Assembly (NCBI GenBank): GCA_046565505.1
Contig: JBKHYJ010000061.1
Location: forward strand, 190,971-254,970
Length of the DNA stretch: 64,000 bases
Source: JBKHYJ01 sp046565505
Lineage (GTDB): Bacteria > Acidobacteriota > Blastocatellia > UBA7656
Reading direction: 5' to 3'
Part shown: positions 45,866 through 55,073 of the stretch, piece after piece
Layout of the letters: each line of letters starts with the position of its first letter
Numbering within the stretch: position 1 is the first letter of the stretch
Notes under the pieces: model-generated
The model's input: only the letters and a program-made list of their open reading frames with translations
What the model was told of the DNA's origin: nothing
Database searches by the model: none
Position numbers and translations under genes: made by a program

Positions 45866-46011
45866 AGCCAGTCTCCTTCCCCGCCGCTTCTGAAGATTGC
45901 CGGGCGCCTGTGAGAGTTCCGTCGCCGTTTTTATTGCGCCTGCCCGCCGCATCAGCGTGCCGTGCAGTACCTCGCCCTCACGCTGAGATGACGCGCGGTC
46001 AGGCGTCACGC

Positions 46012-47730
46012 CTACTTCGCCACCGCCGTTCTGCCCCTGGCGACCCCTTCGCCTTCAATCACCTTAACGTAAGCGTTGAGCGGCAGATTCGTCAGCCTGT
46101 CGACTTTGCCGCTCGGCCAGCGAACCTCTACGCCATCGATACTCGGGGCTGAGCCGAGGCCTAGCACCTCGCGCGGGTCGTGCGACGCCAGGTAGCTGCC
46201 GCCGCTCGTTCTCAGGCGAGTCCTCCGCACGCCGCCGGCCTGCCAGGTGATGGTCGCGCCCACGGCCGCGGGGTTGCTCGCGGTGGCGACCAGTTGCAGG
46301 CCGACCCAGTTGTTCCGGTTGCCGCCGTCGTTCCGCGCCAGCAGCGGGGCCTGGCCGTTGTTGGAGACCAGCACATCGAGGTCGCCGTCGTTATCGAAAT
46401 CGCCCACGGCCATTCCCCGCGCGGAAAAATCTTTGGAGAAGATGCCGCCTGATTGCAAGCTCACGTTTTTGAACCCGCGGCCCGTGTTCTCGAATAACAG
46501 CAGCGGCTCTTTGTATTTCACCTTCGCGACTCGTGCTTCGATCATGTCGTCGGGGTGGCCGTTGGCTAAGAACAGGTCCGCGTCGCCATCGTCGTCGTAG
46601 TCAAAGAATTTCAGCCCCCACCCGCTCAACAGTTGCGTGGCCGGGGCGATTTCGCCGGGCTGATCCGCAAAGGTCAGGTCTTTCTGGTTGCGGTAGAGGC
46701 TGAAAAATTCCTGGTCTATATTAGCGACGAAGAGGTCCTGCCAGCCATCTCCATCGTAATCCCCCGCGTCGACGCCCATCCCCGAGCGCGGCCTGCCGGC
46801 CTCACTGTAGGCTACGCCCGCGGCCAAGCCCGCCTCTTCAAATTTGCCGCCGCCCTTATTGACGAAGAGGAAATTCGGCATTGTGTCGTTGGCGACGAAA
46901 AGGTCCGTCAGGCCGTCGTTGTTGACGTCGGTGGCGACCGCGCCGAATGATTTGCCGGGGGAGTCGGCGATGCCCGACGCTTTGCTCACGTCCGTGAACG
47001 TGCCATTGCCGTTGTTGTGAAACAGGCGGCTAGGGCTGGGCTTGAAGAGCCGCGGGACGCAGTAGTAACGCCGGCTCATCGTTTCGTCCGTGCAGAGCGT
47101 TATCTGCGACTTGTCGTAATGGACGAAGCTGGAGACGAACAGGTCGAGCTTGCCATCATTGTCATAGTCGAACCAGACGGCGCAGGTGGACCAGCCCGGG
47201 GCGGCCACGCCGGCCTTGTCTGTCACGTCCGTGAACGTCGCGTTCCCATTATTACGGTACAGAATATTCCGCCCATAGCTCGTCACGTAGAGGTCGACCC
47301 ACCCGTCCCCATCGTAGTCCGCGGCGGCCACGCCCATCCCGAAAGTCCCGCCGCCGACGCCCGCCTTATCCGTCACGTCCGTAAATGTGGCGTTGCGGTT
47401 ATTGTGGTATAGCGCGTTCTTGAGCGGGACGGTCGGTGTATAAAAGTCCGAAGCGCCGCTGTTGACCAGGTAGATGTCCATCCACCCGTCGTTGTCATAG
47501 TCGAAGAAGGCGCAACCTGCCCCGACCGTTTCCGGCAGGAAGCGTTCGGGCGAATGTGCGTTATTGTGGACCCAGGTGATGCCGCTCACCTTAGACGGCA
47601 CTTCTTCAAACGTGACGGCGGCCTTCGCGGCGGCGGTCGACCGCCGCGCCTGGCAGTCGAACGGCAGGCCGGCGACGACGACGACAACCGATATAAGTAT
47701 GACGGCCCTGGTTTTCACGATATACGTCAC
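46012..47730 (-). CDS. CRTAC1-type protein: FG-GAP/VCBS repeats plus ASPIC/UnbV domain (copy 2)
   Basis: 572 residues, same architecture as the protein at 41161-42888: signal peptide, repeated D-x-D-x-D-G loops (DYDNDGWMD, DYDGDGWVD, DYDNDGKLD, DVNNDGLTD, DFDNDGDLD) each followed by a YRNNGNATF-type strand, then ASPIC/UnbV (LRTSGGSYLASHDPREVLGLG, VEVRWPSGKVD). GTG starts at 47730 and 47718 are both possible; neither has a clear Shine-Dalgarno sequence. A paralogue of copy 1, diverged but clearly related. Probably a calcium-dependent surface beta-propeller. Confidence 0.85.
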   Translation of the reverse strand: MTYIVKTRAVILISVVVVVAGLPFDCQARRSTAAAKAAVTFEEVPSKVSGITWVHNNAHSPERFLPETVGAGCAFFDYDNDGWMDIYLVNSGASDFYTPTVPLKNALYHNNRNATFTDVTDKAGVGGGTFGMGVAAADYDGDGWVDLYVTSYGRNILYRNNGNATFTDVTDKAGVAAPGWSTCAVWFDYDNDGKLDLFVSSFVHYDKSQITLCTDETMSRRYYCVPRLFKPSPSRLFHNNGNGTFTDVSKASGIADSPGKSFGAVATDVNNDGLTDLFVANDTMPNFLFVNKGGGKFEEAGLAAGVAYSEAGRPRSGMGVDAGDYDGDGWQDLFVANIDQEFFSLYRNQKDLTFADQPGEIAPATQLLSGWGLKFFDYDDDGDADLFLANGHPDDMIEARVAKVKYKEPLLLFENTGRGFKNVSLQSGGIFSKDFSARGMAVGDFDNDGDLDVLVSNNGQAPLLARNDGGNRNNWVGLQLVATASNPAAVGATITWQAGGVRRTRLRTSGGSYLASHDPREVLGLGSAPSIDGVEVRWPSGKVDRLTNLPLNAYVKVIEGEGVARGRTAVAK

Positions 47731-47824
47731 TCTTCACAATATCGGCCGCCGGGTTTCAAGTCCGTCGCCGCGCGAACCAAGCATTCTCGTAACTCGCGAC
47801 CGGGCGCGGCGGCGGCAAACGCGA

Positions 47825-49288
47825 CTAGCGGGGACCGGGCGACGAGGGGTTGGGGTCATCCCCCTCTTTCCCCTGCGCCTTGCCAGCGCCCTTGAGCTTC
47901 TCGACTATGCGCATCTCTTCCTGCGCCCGCTTCGGGTCTTTAAGTCGGGCGTACAGCAAGGCGAGGTTGTAGTGCGCCTTGGAATCATCCGGGCTTAGTT
48001 TCACCCCGGCCTCAAGCTCCTGCTGGGCGCGCGCGTAGTCCTTCAGCTTCAGGTAGGTCGAGCCCAGGGCGATGTGCGCGTTGGCAAAGTCAGGAGATAG
48101 CTGTATGGCCTTTTCAAAGAATTTTATAGCCTGCTCGTCTTCGGCCTGCTCCTGCGCGATCAGCCCGAGGTAGTAGAAAGATTCCGGGGTGCCGGCGTCT
48201 TTCTGAACGCTCTTCCCAAGCCACTCGCGCGCCTCGGAAAACTTTTTTTGTTTGAGCAAAGTGTAGCCGAGGTACATCTGCCCCGAAGGGTTGTCGGGCC
48301 GAAGCTTGAGCGACTGCCGGAACGCCTGCTCCGCCTCCTGGAGGTCAGGTTTCTTAAGCCACAGCGTGCCTAAAATGAAATGGTAAGACGGCTCCGAAGG
48401 TCTGAGCTCAATCGCCCGCTTGAGCGCCGACATCGCCTCGGCATTCAAACGCGAATTGATGGCAGCCAGGGCGAACTTGTAAAGCAGGTCGGGCGATCCT
48501 GCGACTACGTCTTTGGCGCGCGACAGGTAGAGGGCCGCGGCGTTTGCGTCGCCCCTGGCTTGCGAGACCGTGGCCGAGCCTATCAGCGCCTCGGCGTTGT
48601 CGCCCTGCTGTTTTAGTGCCATGAGATAACTGGCTTCCGCCTTGGCCACGTCGCCCTTCTTCAAGTGGGCGTCGCCGAGCACGACGAGTAGGGCGGCGGG
48701 CAGCGGGCGCGATTGCCCCGCGTCGTTGATAAAGCTTACGCACTCATCGAAGCGGCCTTGAGAGAGCAACACCCAGGCCAGCCTATACAGGGCGTCGTCG
48801 TTCGCGGGGTCGAGGCGAAGAACCTCTTTTAACTCTAAAGCCGTCTTCTCCGGCGCGCCTTTCAGCAGATAAAGGTACGCCAGATTCATGTGCGCCCCGA
48901 CCAGTTGGTTATCGGCGCGTATCGCCCGCGAGAATAGGGTCTCGGCTTCGCCCAGCCTCCCCTGCTTCGCGCGGACCGTGCCGAGCAGATTCAGCGCCGT
49001 GGCCTCGTTGGGCGAGACCTTCAAGACGTAACTCAGTAGCCGCTCTGCTTCCGGGATTCGATTATCACGAATGAACGCGGCGGCACTCTCAATTCGTTTT
49101 GTAAGGTCGCCTTCCTGTGGCCGCGCATTCGCTGTTACGAGAAGGGTGAAGAAGATGATGGCCGCGCCCGTTAACCGGCCCGCGACGAAGACCGCGGTTT
49201 TTGGCAAGCCACGAACGCGGCCCGCATTCTGACGCGCGAGCCGGTAACGCTGTGTACGGCGAGAGAATTTTAGTGGCGCAATAAACAC
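47825..49288 (-). CDS. Tetratricopeptide-repeat protein with N-terminal membrane segment
   Basis: 487 residues. A hydrophobic segment (VAGRLTGAAIIFFTLLVTANA, about 35-55) acts as signal or anchor, followed by about 12 TPR units (PNEATALNLLGTVRAKQG, DNAEALIGSATVSQARG, SPDFANAHIALGSTYLKLK). The annotated GTG start at 49288 gives an unusually long basic N-terminus; TTG near 49208 would give a standard signal peptide, but no ribosome site favours either. Next gene downstream (minus strand) is CRTAC1 copy 2, repeating the TPR-then-CRTAC1 order seen at 45.1-41.2 kb. Confidence 0.82.
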   Translation of the reverse strand: MFIAPLKFSRRTQRYRLARQNAGRVRGLPKTAVFVAGRLTGAAIIFFTLLVTANARPQEGDLTKRIESAAAFIRDNRIPEAERLLSYVLKVSPNEATALNLLGTVRAKQGRLGEAETLFSRAIRADNQLVGAHMNLAYLYLLKGAPEKTALELKEVLRLDPANDDALYRLAWVLLSQGRFDECVSFINDAGQSRPLPAALLVVLGDAHLKKGDVAKAEASYLMALKQQGDNAEALIGSATVSQARGDANAAALYLSRAKDVVAGSPDLLYKFALAAINSRLNAEAMSALKRAIELRPSEPSYHFILGTLWLKKPDLQEAEQAFRQSLKLRPDNPSGQMYLGYTLLKQKKFSEAREWLGKSVQKDAGTPESFYYLGLIAQEQAEDEQAIKFFEKAIQLSPDFANAHIALGSTYLKLKDYARAQQELEAGVKLSPDDSKAHYNLALLYARLKDPKRAQEEMRIVEKLKGAGKAQGKEGDDPNPSSPGPR

Positions 49289-49370
49289 GGCTTTAATCAG
49301 GGAGTTTATAAATTGACCGAAAGATCATGAAGCACTTCTTGCGCTTCAACGGCCTGGCAGCGAAACAGCC

Positions 49371-49574
49371 TCAACGGCCTACAGTTGGCATAATGACCTG
49401 CCGCCGGAAGATGCTCTCGATACTTTTTCCGTCCGACGAAACCGCGGTATTCGTCAGCCGGCCGCCGCTGGCATGGGCTTCCGCTGCCTCATAAAGTCGT
49501 CTGTGCGTATCTTGATTTGATTGGAAGGCTAGCGGCGGAAATAAAAAAAGCAGAAAGGTCGAGCGTAAATACAT
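49371..49574 (-). pseudogene. Truncated relative of the TPR-protein N-terminus
   Basis: A 67-codon frame beginning MYLRSTFLLFLFPPLAFQSN and continuing DTHRRLYEAAEAHASGG. This parallels the start of the TPR protein at 45118 (MYSRLALFPLLFLALAFQAP; DSIQRHYKAAQDFHNAGKY) including the LAFQ and AA-x-x-H/F pattern, then loses similarity and stops. It lies between the TonB-receptor terminator and the next TPR gene. Most simply a decayed copy of a TPR gene; a small exported protein is the alternative. Confidence 0.5.
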
Positions 49575-49609
49575 TATTAACTGACTTCTTTGCCCTTAAT
49601 AAAAGTTCA

Positions 49610-49645
49610 GACGGAGGGCTGAATAATTTACCTCAGCCCTCCGTC
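49610..49645 (-). terminator. Strong intrinsic terminator of the TonB-dependent receptor gene
   Basis: Perfect 13-bp inverted repeat (GACGGAGGGCTGA at 49610-49622; complement 49633-49645) with a 10-base AT-rich loop. On the minus strand it is followed by TGAACTTTTATT and starts 24 bp after the receptor stop codon. Confidence 0.8.
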
Positions 49646-49669
49646 CGGGTTCATCCTTGCCGCAGTATA

Positions 49670-52600
49670 TCAGAAACTGAACTTCAATCCGAACTGGATC
49701 TCACGGTGACTCTGGGTGGCGCTAAGCGTGCCAAAGCCTCCGCTAATGTTATTACTGATTGCGACGAAATTGGGGTGGTTCAAGGCGTTGAACATCTCCG
49801 CCCGGAACTGTAGGCCATACCGCTCGCGCATCCTCCAATTCTTATTTATGGAGAAATCAACGTTGTTAATGGCCGGCCCCCTTATGACCCCGCGGCCGAG
49901 GTTGCCGAAAGTTCCGAAGGCCGGGATCGCAAATGCGGCCGGGTTCAGGAATCTCGTCCGATCACCTGTGTGAAGGTAAATTGGCACTCCCGGGACCAGG
50001 TCCGGCCGCGGGTTGACGGCCGACGCCAGCCCGGCCGTATTCACCGAAGATATCACGTCGATCGGCGTGCCGCCGAAGTAGGAGTAGATTCCGTTCACCT
50101 GCCAGTCTCCCAGGACCTGACTCGGCAACGCGCCCAGACTCTTGAACGACGGCAACACGTATACCAGGTTGGTAACGAACGTGTGCCTGCGGTCAAGGTC
50201 CGCGTTGCCCCTATCCAGGTCATAGTTGAACGGGTCGCTCGTCGAGTTGGTGAACGAGGTTAGTGCCACGTTTGAAATAGCATGCCCCCAGGTGTAAGCG
50301 GCCTGGAAAGCCAGCCTGTTAGAGAACCGGCGGTTGAGCCAGAGCTGTAACCCATGATAGCTCGAATCGCCTGTAGACTCGCTCATAGTGATGGGGCCGA
50401 CGCCGCGCAGCCTGCGGTTGGCGTTAATCACGCTGGTCGCGTCACCGCCCGTGCTGAGTATGGCGGCGACCGCGGGCCGGGCGCTCGGGACCACGTCGTT
50501 CCAGTTAACATTACGCCGCCAGATGTGCAGACCGTGGTTCCCTACGTAAGAAGCTTCCAATACAGTGTTCTGTAGGATTTCGCGCGAGATGGTCAGGTTC
50601 CACTGCCAGCTCTCGGGAGGCTTGAAGTCTTCGCTGACGGCGGCGAAACCCGTGTTAGGCCCGACGCCCGCGACCGCGCCCTTCAGCCCAGGATTAATGG
50701 TGTCAAGGCTGCGGCAGGTCGGGCAATCAGCCAGCGTCGCCGTCTCGGCCGAGCCGCCCCACCCCGTGTCTACTGTCGTCGTCCAGGGCGGGTTGCCCGT
50801 CATGCGCAAGACATCTTCTATAACGTTCGAGCGGCTCATGTAACGCCCGAAGCCCATGCGCAGCGCGGTCTTGCCATCGCCGAAGATGTCCCAGGCTATC
50901 CCCAGGCGCGGCTGGAAGCCAAAGTTGTAAGTATTAACCAAAGAGCGGGGTAACCCGAACTCATCGGATTGATCGGCACGCACCAAGCCGCTCAGGGGGT
51001 TCGCGCCATCGTAGAGTCTCGGGATGTAATTACTGATGCGGTCATCGGCCGAGTACGCCTGCGGGAACCTTGAGTAGCGCAGCCCCATGGTGAACGTGAG
51101 GTTCGGCCGCAGCTTCCACGTGTCATTGCCGTAAAACTCAAAGTCATGCCAGCGGCCGCGCGCCATCTCCGTGTGGTCGGTCTCTGCGTAATTAGAAAGC
51201 GGTAAATCTCTGACCAGCAAGTCGGCAATCGCGTTGCCCGTGTGTGCGCCGCTTCCCTGTATGGCGTAGGGCTGGTTGCCCCCCGCGGCGCCCCCGCCCG
51301 GCTCGTCCTTGATATTGTGGCTGAAGAGGGCGCCGAATTTTAAGCTGTGGGACCCCTTCACCTTAGAGAAATCATCCTTCCAAATGTATAGGTCCTCGTG
51401 GTTGCTCCAGGGCGCCTGGTGCCACAGGTCTGTATACCCGCCGTTACCCCAGAAGAATCCGGGGAAAGAGCCATTTTCATGCGGAAAGACCGTAGGGAAC
51501 TTGGACACGATTTCCTGATTGAGGGCTTCGGTTCCCGGACTGGTTGTGATGGTGATGTCGTTACCTGCGCGGGAGAATTGAAATTCGTTGACGGTGGTCG
51601 TGCTCAAAGTGTTCGACAGCTTGACGGCGAAACTCTTGCTGGGCTGACTCCAGTCTGACGAAACGGTCGGGAACGGCGTGTCGCCCCAGAAGTTTCCCGA
51701 CGCCACGTCGTGAATCCAGTTCTCATTAATATAACGGACCATCAAGTTCATATTGCTGGTGATGCTGATGTCCCCGCGGATCAGGTCCTGGCGCGTGTTA
51801 ATGGGCTGTAGAGGCGCGGAGAACCAGTTATTGCCGGGTGCACTTGGGTCGGCCACGACCGGGTCGGGGTAGACTTTCACCAGTGCGAGGCCCGCCGGGC
51901 TGAGCAGGTTCGCGGGGATTCTATTGCCGGGGAAGCACCCCGGGTCCGTCGGCCTCGGGCCGGGCGTCGTGCATGGCCCCGCCCCGGGCCTGTGCGGGAG
52001 CGGGCCGGTAAGCGTGCCGCTAAAATCCCCTATCTTCTCCGCGGCGGTCGGGACGCGCCCGCCCAGCGCCGACCCGCGGCGCTCGCGGCGCCATTCCTCC
52101 GACCAGAAGAAGAAGGCCCTGTTCTTGATGACCGGCCCGCTGAAGTTGCCGCCGAAGTTGTTGTAGCGCAACTTGCCTTTGGGCTGGCCGCTCGCGTTAA
52201 GGAAGAAGTCATTGGCGTTCAGCGCGTCGTTGCGGAAGAATTCAAAGAGGCTGCCGTGGAAATCGTTGCTGCCGCCTTTGGTGACGAGGTTGATGACGGC
52301 ACCCTGCGCCTGCCCGAATTCCGCGCTGAAGCTATTGCGCTCGACGCGAAACTCTTTGATAGAGTCTATAGACGGGAAGACCAGCAGCGTGGCGTTTGAA
52401 CCCACGTCCATGTTGTTGACGCCATCGACGGTCCACATATTCTGGTTTGAGCCATTGCCATTGACAGACATGTCCACGTGCGAGTCGAGCCCCGTGCCGC
52501 CCGTCCTGAACCCGCCGCCCGCCGTCACGGGCGAAACGCCCGGCACCATGAGCGCGAGCTGCGCGTAGTTGCGTCCGTTCAAGGGCAGCTCCGTCACCTG

Positions 52601-53053
52601 CTTTTCGGCGATGAGGCTGCTGACGTTGCCGCTGGTCGTCTCGACCGTCGTGGCGTCGGCGGTCACGTTCACGGTTTCACTCATCTGCCCGACTTCAAGG
52701 GTTATGTTGACGACCAGGTTCTCGCTCACGTGCAGCTCTAAACCGGCGGCGACCGTCTTCTTAAACCCCTGGGGGGCGGCGCTCACGCTGTAACGGCCGA
52801 CGGGGAGACTGGGGGCGGAATAGATCCCATCACTTCCCGTGTTGACCGTGCGCGAGAACCCCGTGTTCTCTTCCCGTATTATTACTTCGGCGTTAGGGAC
52901 GACCGCGCCGCTTGGGTCTCGCACAGTGCCACTGATACTGCCCACGGTGGTCGTCTGAGCATGAGACGCATTAAGGAAGCCTATTCCCAGCAAAAACAGC
53001 GTTGCAAGTAAGACGTTGTTCTTTGGAGCGAGCGGATTTCGTTTTCTCAGCAT
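49670..53053 (-). CDS. TonB-dependent receptor-like outer membrane protein (Oar type)
   Basis: 1127 residues. Signal peptide (ends SHAQ), a carboxypeptidase-regulatory-like Ig domain (about 38-118: SISGTVRDPSGAVVPNAEV, SAPSLPVGRYSVSA), a plug (about 125-250: TELPLNGRNYAQLALMVPGV, SVNGNGSNQNMWTVDGVNN) and a long beta-barrel ending in phenylalanine (FGLKFSF), the usual outer-membrane signal. This is the Oar-like group that is greatly expanded in Acidobacteria and probably takes up large organic ligands. AGGGG precedes the ATG by six bases. Followed by a strong terminator; preceded by a region with a palindrome and promoter and by divergent regulator genes. Confidence 0.93.
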   Translation of the reverse strand: MLRKRNPLAPKNNVLLATLFLLGIGFLNASHAQTTTVGSISGTVRDPSGAVVPNAEVIIREENTGFSRTVNTGSDGIYSAPSLPVGRYSVSAAPQGFKKTVAAGLELHVSENLVVNITLEVGQMSETVNVTADATTVETTSGNVSSLIAEKQVTELPLNGRNYAQLALMVPGVSPVTAGGGFRTGGTGLDSHVDMSVNGNGSNQNMWTVDGVNNMDVGSNATLLVFPSIDSIKEFRVERNSFSAEFGQAQGAVINLVTKGGSNDFHGSLFEFFRNDALNANDFFLNASGQPKGKLRYNNFGGNFSGPVIKNRAFFFWSEEWRRERRGSALGGRVPTAAEKIGDFSGTLTGPLPHRPGAGPCTTPGPRPTDPGCFPGNRIPANLLSPAGLALVKVYPDPVVADPSAPGNNWFSAPLQPINTRQDLIRGDISITSNMNLMVRYINENWIHDVASGNFWGDTPFPTVSSDWSQPSKSFAVKLSNTLSTTTVNEFQFSRAGNDITITTSPGTEALNQEIVSKFPTVFPHENGSFPGFFWGNGGYTDLWHQAPWSNHEDLYIWKDDFSKVKGSHSLKFGALFSHNIKDEPGGGAAGGNQPYAIQGSGAHTGNAIADLLVRDLPLSNYAETDHTEMARGRWHDFEFYGNDTWKLRPNLTFTMGLRYSRFPQAYSADDRISNYIPRLYDGANPLSGLVRADQSDEFGLPRSLVNTYNFGFQPRLGIAWDIFGDGKTALRMGFGRYMSRSNVIEDVLRMTGNPPWTTTVDTGWGGSAETATLADCPTCRSLDTINPGLKGAVAGVGPNTGFAAVSEDFKPPESWQWNLTISREILQNTVLEASYVGNHGLHIWRRNVNWNDVVPSARPAVAAILSTGGDATSVINANRRLRGVGPITMSESTGDSSYHGLQLWLNRRFSNRLAFQAAYTWGHAISNVALTSFTNSTSDPFNYDLDRGNADLDRRHTFVTNLVYVLPSFKSLGALPSQVLGDWQVNGIYSYFGGTPIDVISSVNTAGLASAVNPRPDLVPGVPIYLHTGDRTRFLNPAAFAIPAFGTFGNLGRGVIRGPAINNVDFSINKNWRMRERYGLQFRAEMFNALNHPNFVAISNNISGGFGTLSATQSHREIQFGLKFSF

Positions 53054-53179
53054 AGATAGCCCCTATTTAACTCTTCGCCGTTTTCCCGGCTCGGTTGTTC
53101 CAAGGCTTTGTTTCGATTCACTATGTCCTTGATTTATGAGAACAAACAAACAAGACACCCCGACCCGCGACTCTACCTA

Positions 53180-53208
53180 TTGTCAGTGCCTGCGTCTGGG
53201 CGTAGAAT
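53180..53208 (+). promoter_or_regulatory. Predicted plus-strand promoter upstream of the tandem regulators
   Basis: TTGTCA (53180-53185), 17-bp spacer, TAGAAT (53203-53208): each hexamer 5 of 6 to consensus. It would give a leader of about 308 bases to ATG 53523 and faces the minus-strand promoter at 53269-53297, whose transcript runs through it. Confidence 0.45.
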
Positions 53209-53268
53209 AGTGCCCTGACAGGCCTTATTATTCTTAACGACACAGCGAGGAAAATACAGTCAGCCGTA

Positions 53269-53297
53269 AATATAAACATGAACAGGAATAGAATCAA
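53269..53297 (-). promoter_or_regulatory. Predicted promoter of the TonB-dependent receptor gene
   Basis: Minus strand: TTGATT (53297-53292), 17-bp spacer, TATATT (53274-53269). Predicted start near 53262, about 209 bases before the receptor ATG. Confidence 0.5.
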
Positions 53298-53308
53298 TAG
53301 CCTTACGG

Positions 53309-53328
53309 TAAATTAACAGGTTAATTTA
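53309..53328. promoter_or_regulatory. Perfect palindrome upstream of the TonB receptor promoter
   Basis: TAAATTAA-CAGG-TTAATTTA. It is centred about 57 bp before the predicted receptor transcription start and 11 bp upstream of its -35 box, a typical activator position. Possible target of the divergently encoded DNA-binding-domain proteins; unproven. Confidence 0.55.
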
Positions 53329-53522
53329 ACGTCTTAACAAGGGATTTGGGGGATGTTTTAGGGTTATGACAAAGGACCGGCCGGGTATTGGCTATGCGGG
53401 CACTTGTGCTTGAAGTCGGGCCGTGTGCCTATCCGTACAGGATTAACCTCCTGCTTTTTCCCATGCGTCCTTCTCGCCCAAGTCGGGCGCGCGGGGTCCC
53501 CTTCTGAAGTCGAGAGCATTAA

Positions 53523-54950
53523 ATGAAAACCCGCATGGCAGAGCAAGCACCATCAACTTTCGAGCCGGATGCCGTGCGCCAGGCGCTTGAAAGCATTCTT
53601 AGCAGCAAGCATTTCGTCAACGCGCCTAAGAAGAAGAAGTTTCTACGCCTGATATGTGACTTCTACCTTGAGGGCCGCGCGCATGAACTGAATGAACACA
53701 TGCTCGGCTACGACGTGTTCGGCCGCGGCAACGGTTATAACCCTTCGGACGACCCCATCGTGCGGGTATTCGCGCATGAGATACGCAAGAAGCTCGATGC
53801 TTATTATGCGAACGAGGGGGCGGCCGACCCGATCCGCCTGGACATCCCGGCGGGCAGCTATCAGCCGGTCTTCAGCCGTCACTCTCCCGAACCGGCTACC
53901 GAGGCCCCCGAAGAGGCGCTCCCGATACAGCCGCGAGTCGATGTCGAGCCGGCCGGGCGGCGATTCTCGCGCGGGAGGCTGGCCCTGGGCTTCGCGCTAT
54001 CGCTCCTGGTGATTGCCGTCTTCTACCTCGCGGCGCTGAACAGGCAGTTGCGGCAGCAGGTGGCCGAGGCGGAGGTTGCAAAAGATCCCGCGACGTATGG
54101 GGCGGTGTGGCGGTCTTTTCTGACGAACAGTAACCCGCCGCTCGTGATACTTAGTAATCCGCCGGTCCTGCGCTTCACGAACGCGAGCGACCCCGAAGCG
54201 ATGACGAAAGATTCCATACCGCTCCCGGCCGACACCGCCGAGGCGTTGAAGGGCAAGTTTGTCATAAACCCGGCCGTCTCGATTAAAGAATCCGCAGGCC
54301 CGGCCGGCGATGATTTGGGGCAGACAGGGGCCGGGGTGGTGATCGAGAGGAATCAAACTCCGCGCCTGACCCTGAGCACGAACGTTTACACGGGGATGGG
54401 CGAGGCCATAGGACTTCATTACCTGACCGATTTCTTCCGCAAGGCGAGCCGCGGCATTCTGCTCAAGCAGAGCCGCACGCTCAGCGCCGAGGACCTCAAA
54501 GAGCATAACGTCATTATACTGGGCGGCGTGTGGGTGAACGAGTGGTCCAGCAAGCTGACGAGGGGCGAAGATTTCGCCTTCACCAGTAAGGCCACGATAG
54601 AGAACCGCAACCCCGGTCCGGGCGAAGAGCGCGAATACGTCCCGCAATTCGACAGGCAGACGGGGAACCTGGTCGTCGATTACGCCCTCATCACCGTCAA
54701 ACCTAACATATCTGCCGCGAACGATGTCATGCTGCTGGCGGGCGTCTACAGCCAGGGCACAGAGGCTGCCGCCGAATATGTCACAAATAAAACTTACCTG
54801 GACCAGCTACACCTGCGGCTGCAACAGTCAGGGGAGCCGGGCGCGCCATCGCCTTACTTCCAGGCCCTGTTAAAAGTGGGAGTTGAAAACGGGATACCGA
54901 CGACGATATCGGTCCTCGCCCTGCACGCGCTTCACCCGGCCGAACCTTGA
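53523..54950 (+). CDS. Membrane-tethered regulator-like protein (copy 1)
   Basis: 475 residues in three parts. The N-terminal domain (about 12-118: KHFVNAPKKKKFLRLICDFYL, GYDVFGRGNGYNPSDDPIVRVFAHEIRKKL, RLDIPAGSYQPVF) belongs to a helical, probably winged-helix DNA-binding type common in Acidobacteria, where it is fused to many output domains. One transmembrane helix (about 150-172) follows, then a 300-residue extracytoplasmic domain (VILSNPPVLRF, SRTLSAEDLKEHNVIILGGVWVNEW, DYALITVKPN). The layout is like ToxR/CadC one-component regulators. Paralogous to the next gene. Confidence 0.78.
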   Translation: MKTRMAEQAPSTFEPDAVRQALESILSSKHFVNAPKKKKFLRLICDFYLEGRAHELNEHMLGYDVFGRGNGYNPSDDPIVRVFAHEIRKKLDAYYANEGAADPIRLDIPAGSYQPVFSRHSPEPATEAPEEALPIQPRVDVEPAGRRFSRGRLALGFALSLLVIAVFYLAALNRQLRQQVAEAEVAKDPATYGAVWRSFLTNSNPPLVILSNPPVLRFTNASDPEAMTKDSIPLPADTAEALKGKFVINPAVSIKESAGPAGDDLGQTGAGVVIERNQTPRLTLSTNVYTGMGEAIGLHYLTDFFRKASRGILLKQSRTLSAEDLKEHNVIILGGVWVNEWSSKLTRGEDFAFTSKATIENRNPGPGEEREYVPQFDRQTGNLVVDYALITVKPNISAANDVMLLAGVYSQGTEAAAEYVTNKTYLDQLHLRLQQSGEPGAPSPYFQALLKVGVENGIPTTISVLALHALHPAEP

Positions 54951-55073
54951 GCGGTCATGAGAGGCGTGCCCTGCGCGCACATTGCGCGGCCTTGTCCCGG
55001 CAGTCAATGAAGGTATAATTGAGTCCCTTAATCGTACCGAGGGGCAGTCCGCATATAATCAGAAGATCGCGTT

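Larger units (their letters stand above)
53054..53522. other. Divergent regulatory region, TonB receptor / membrane regulators
   Basis: 469 bp containing the palindrome and predicted promoters listed separately. It is AT-rich at 53262-53345. No small gene was recognised. Confidence 0.5.
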
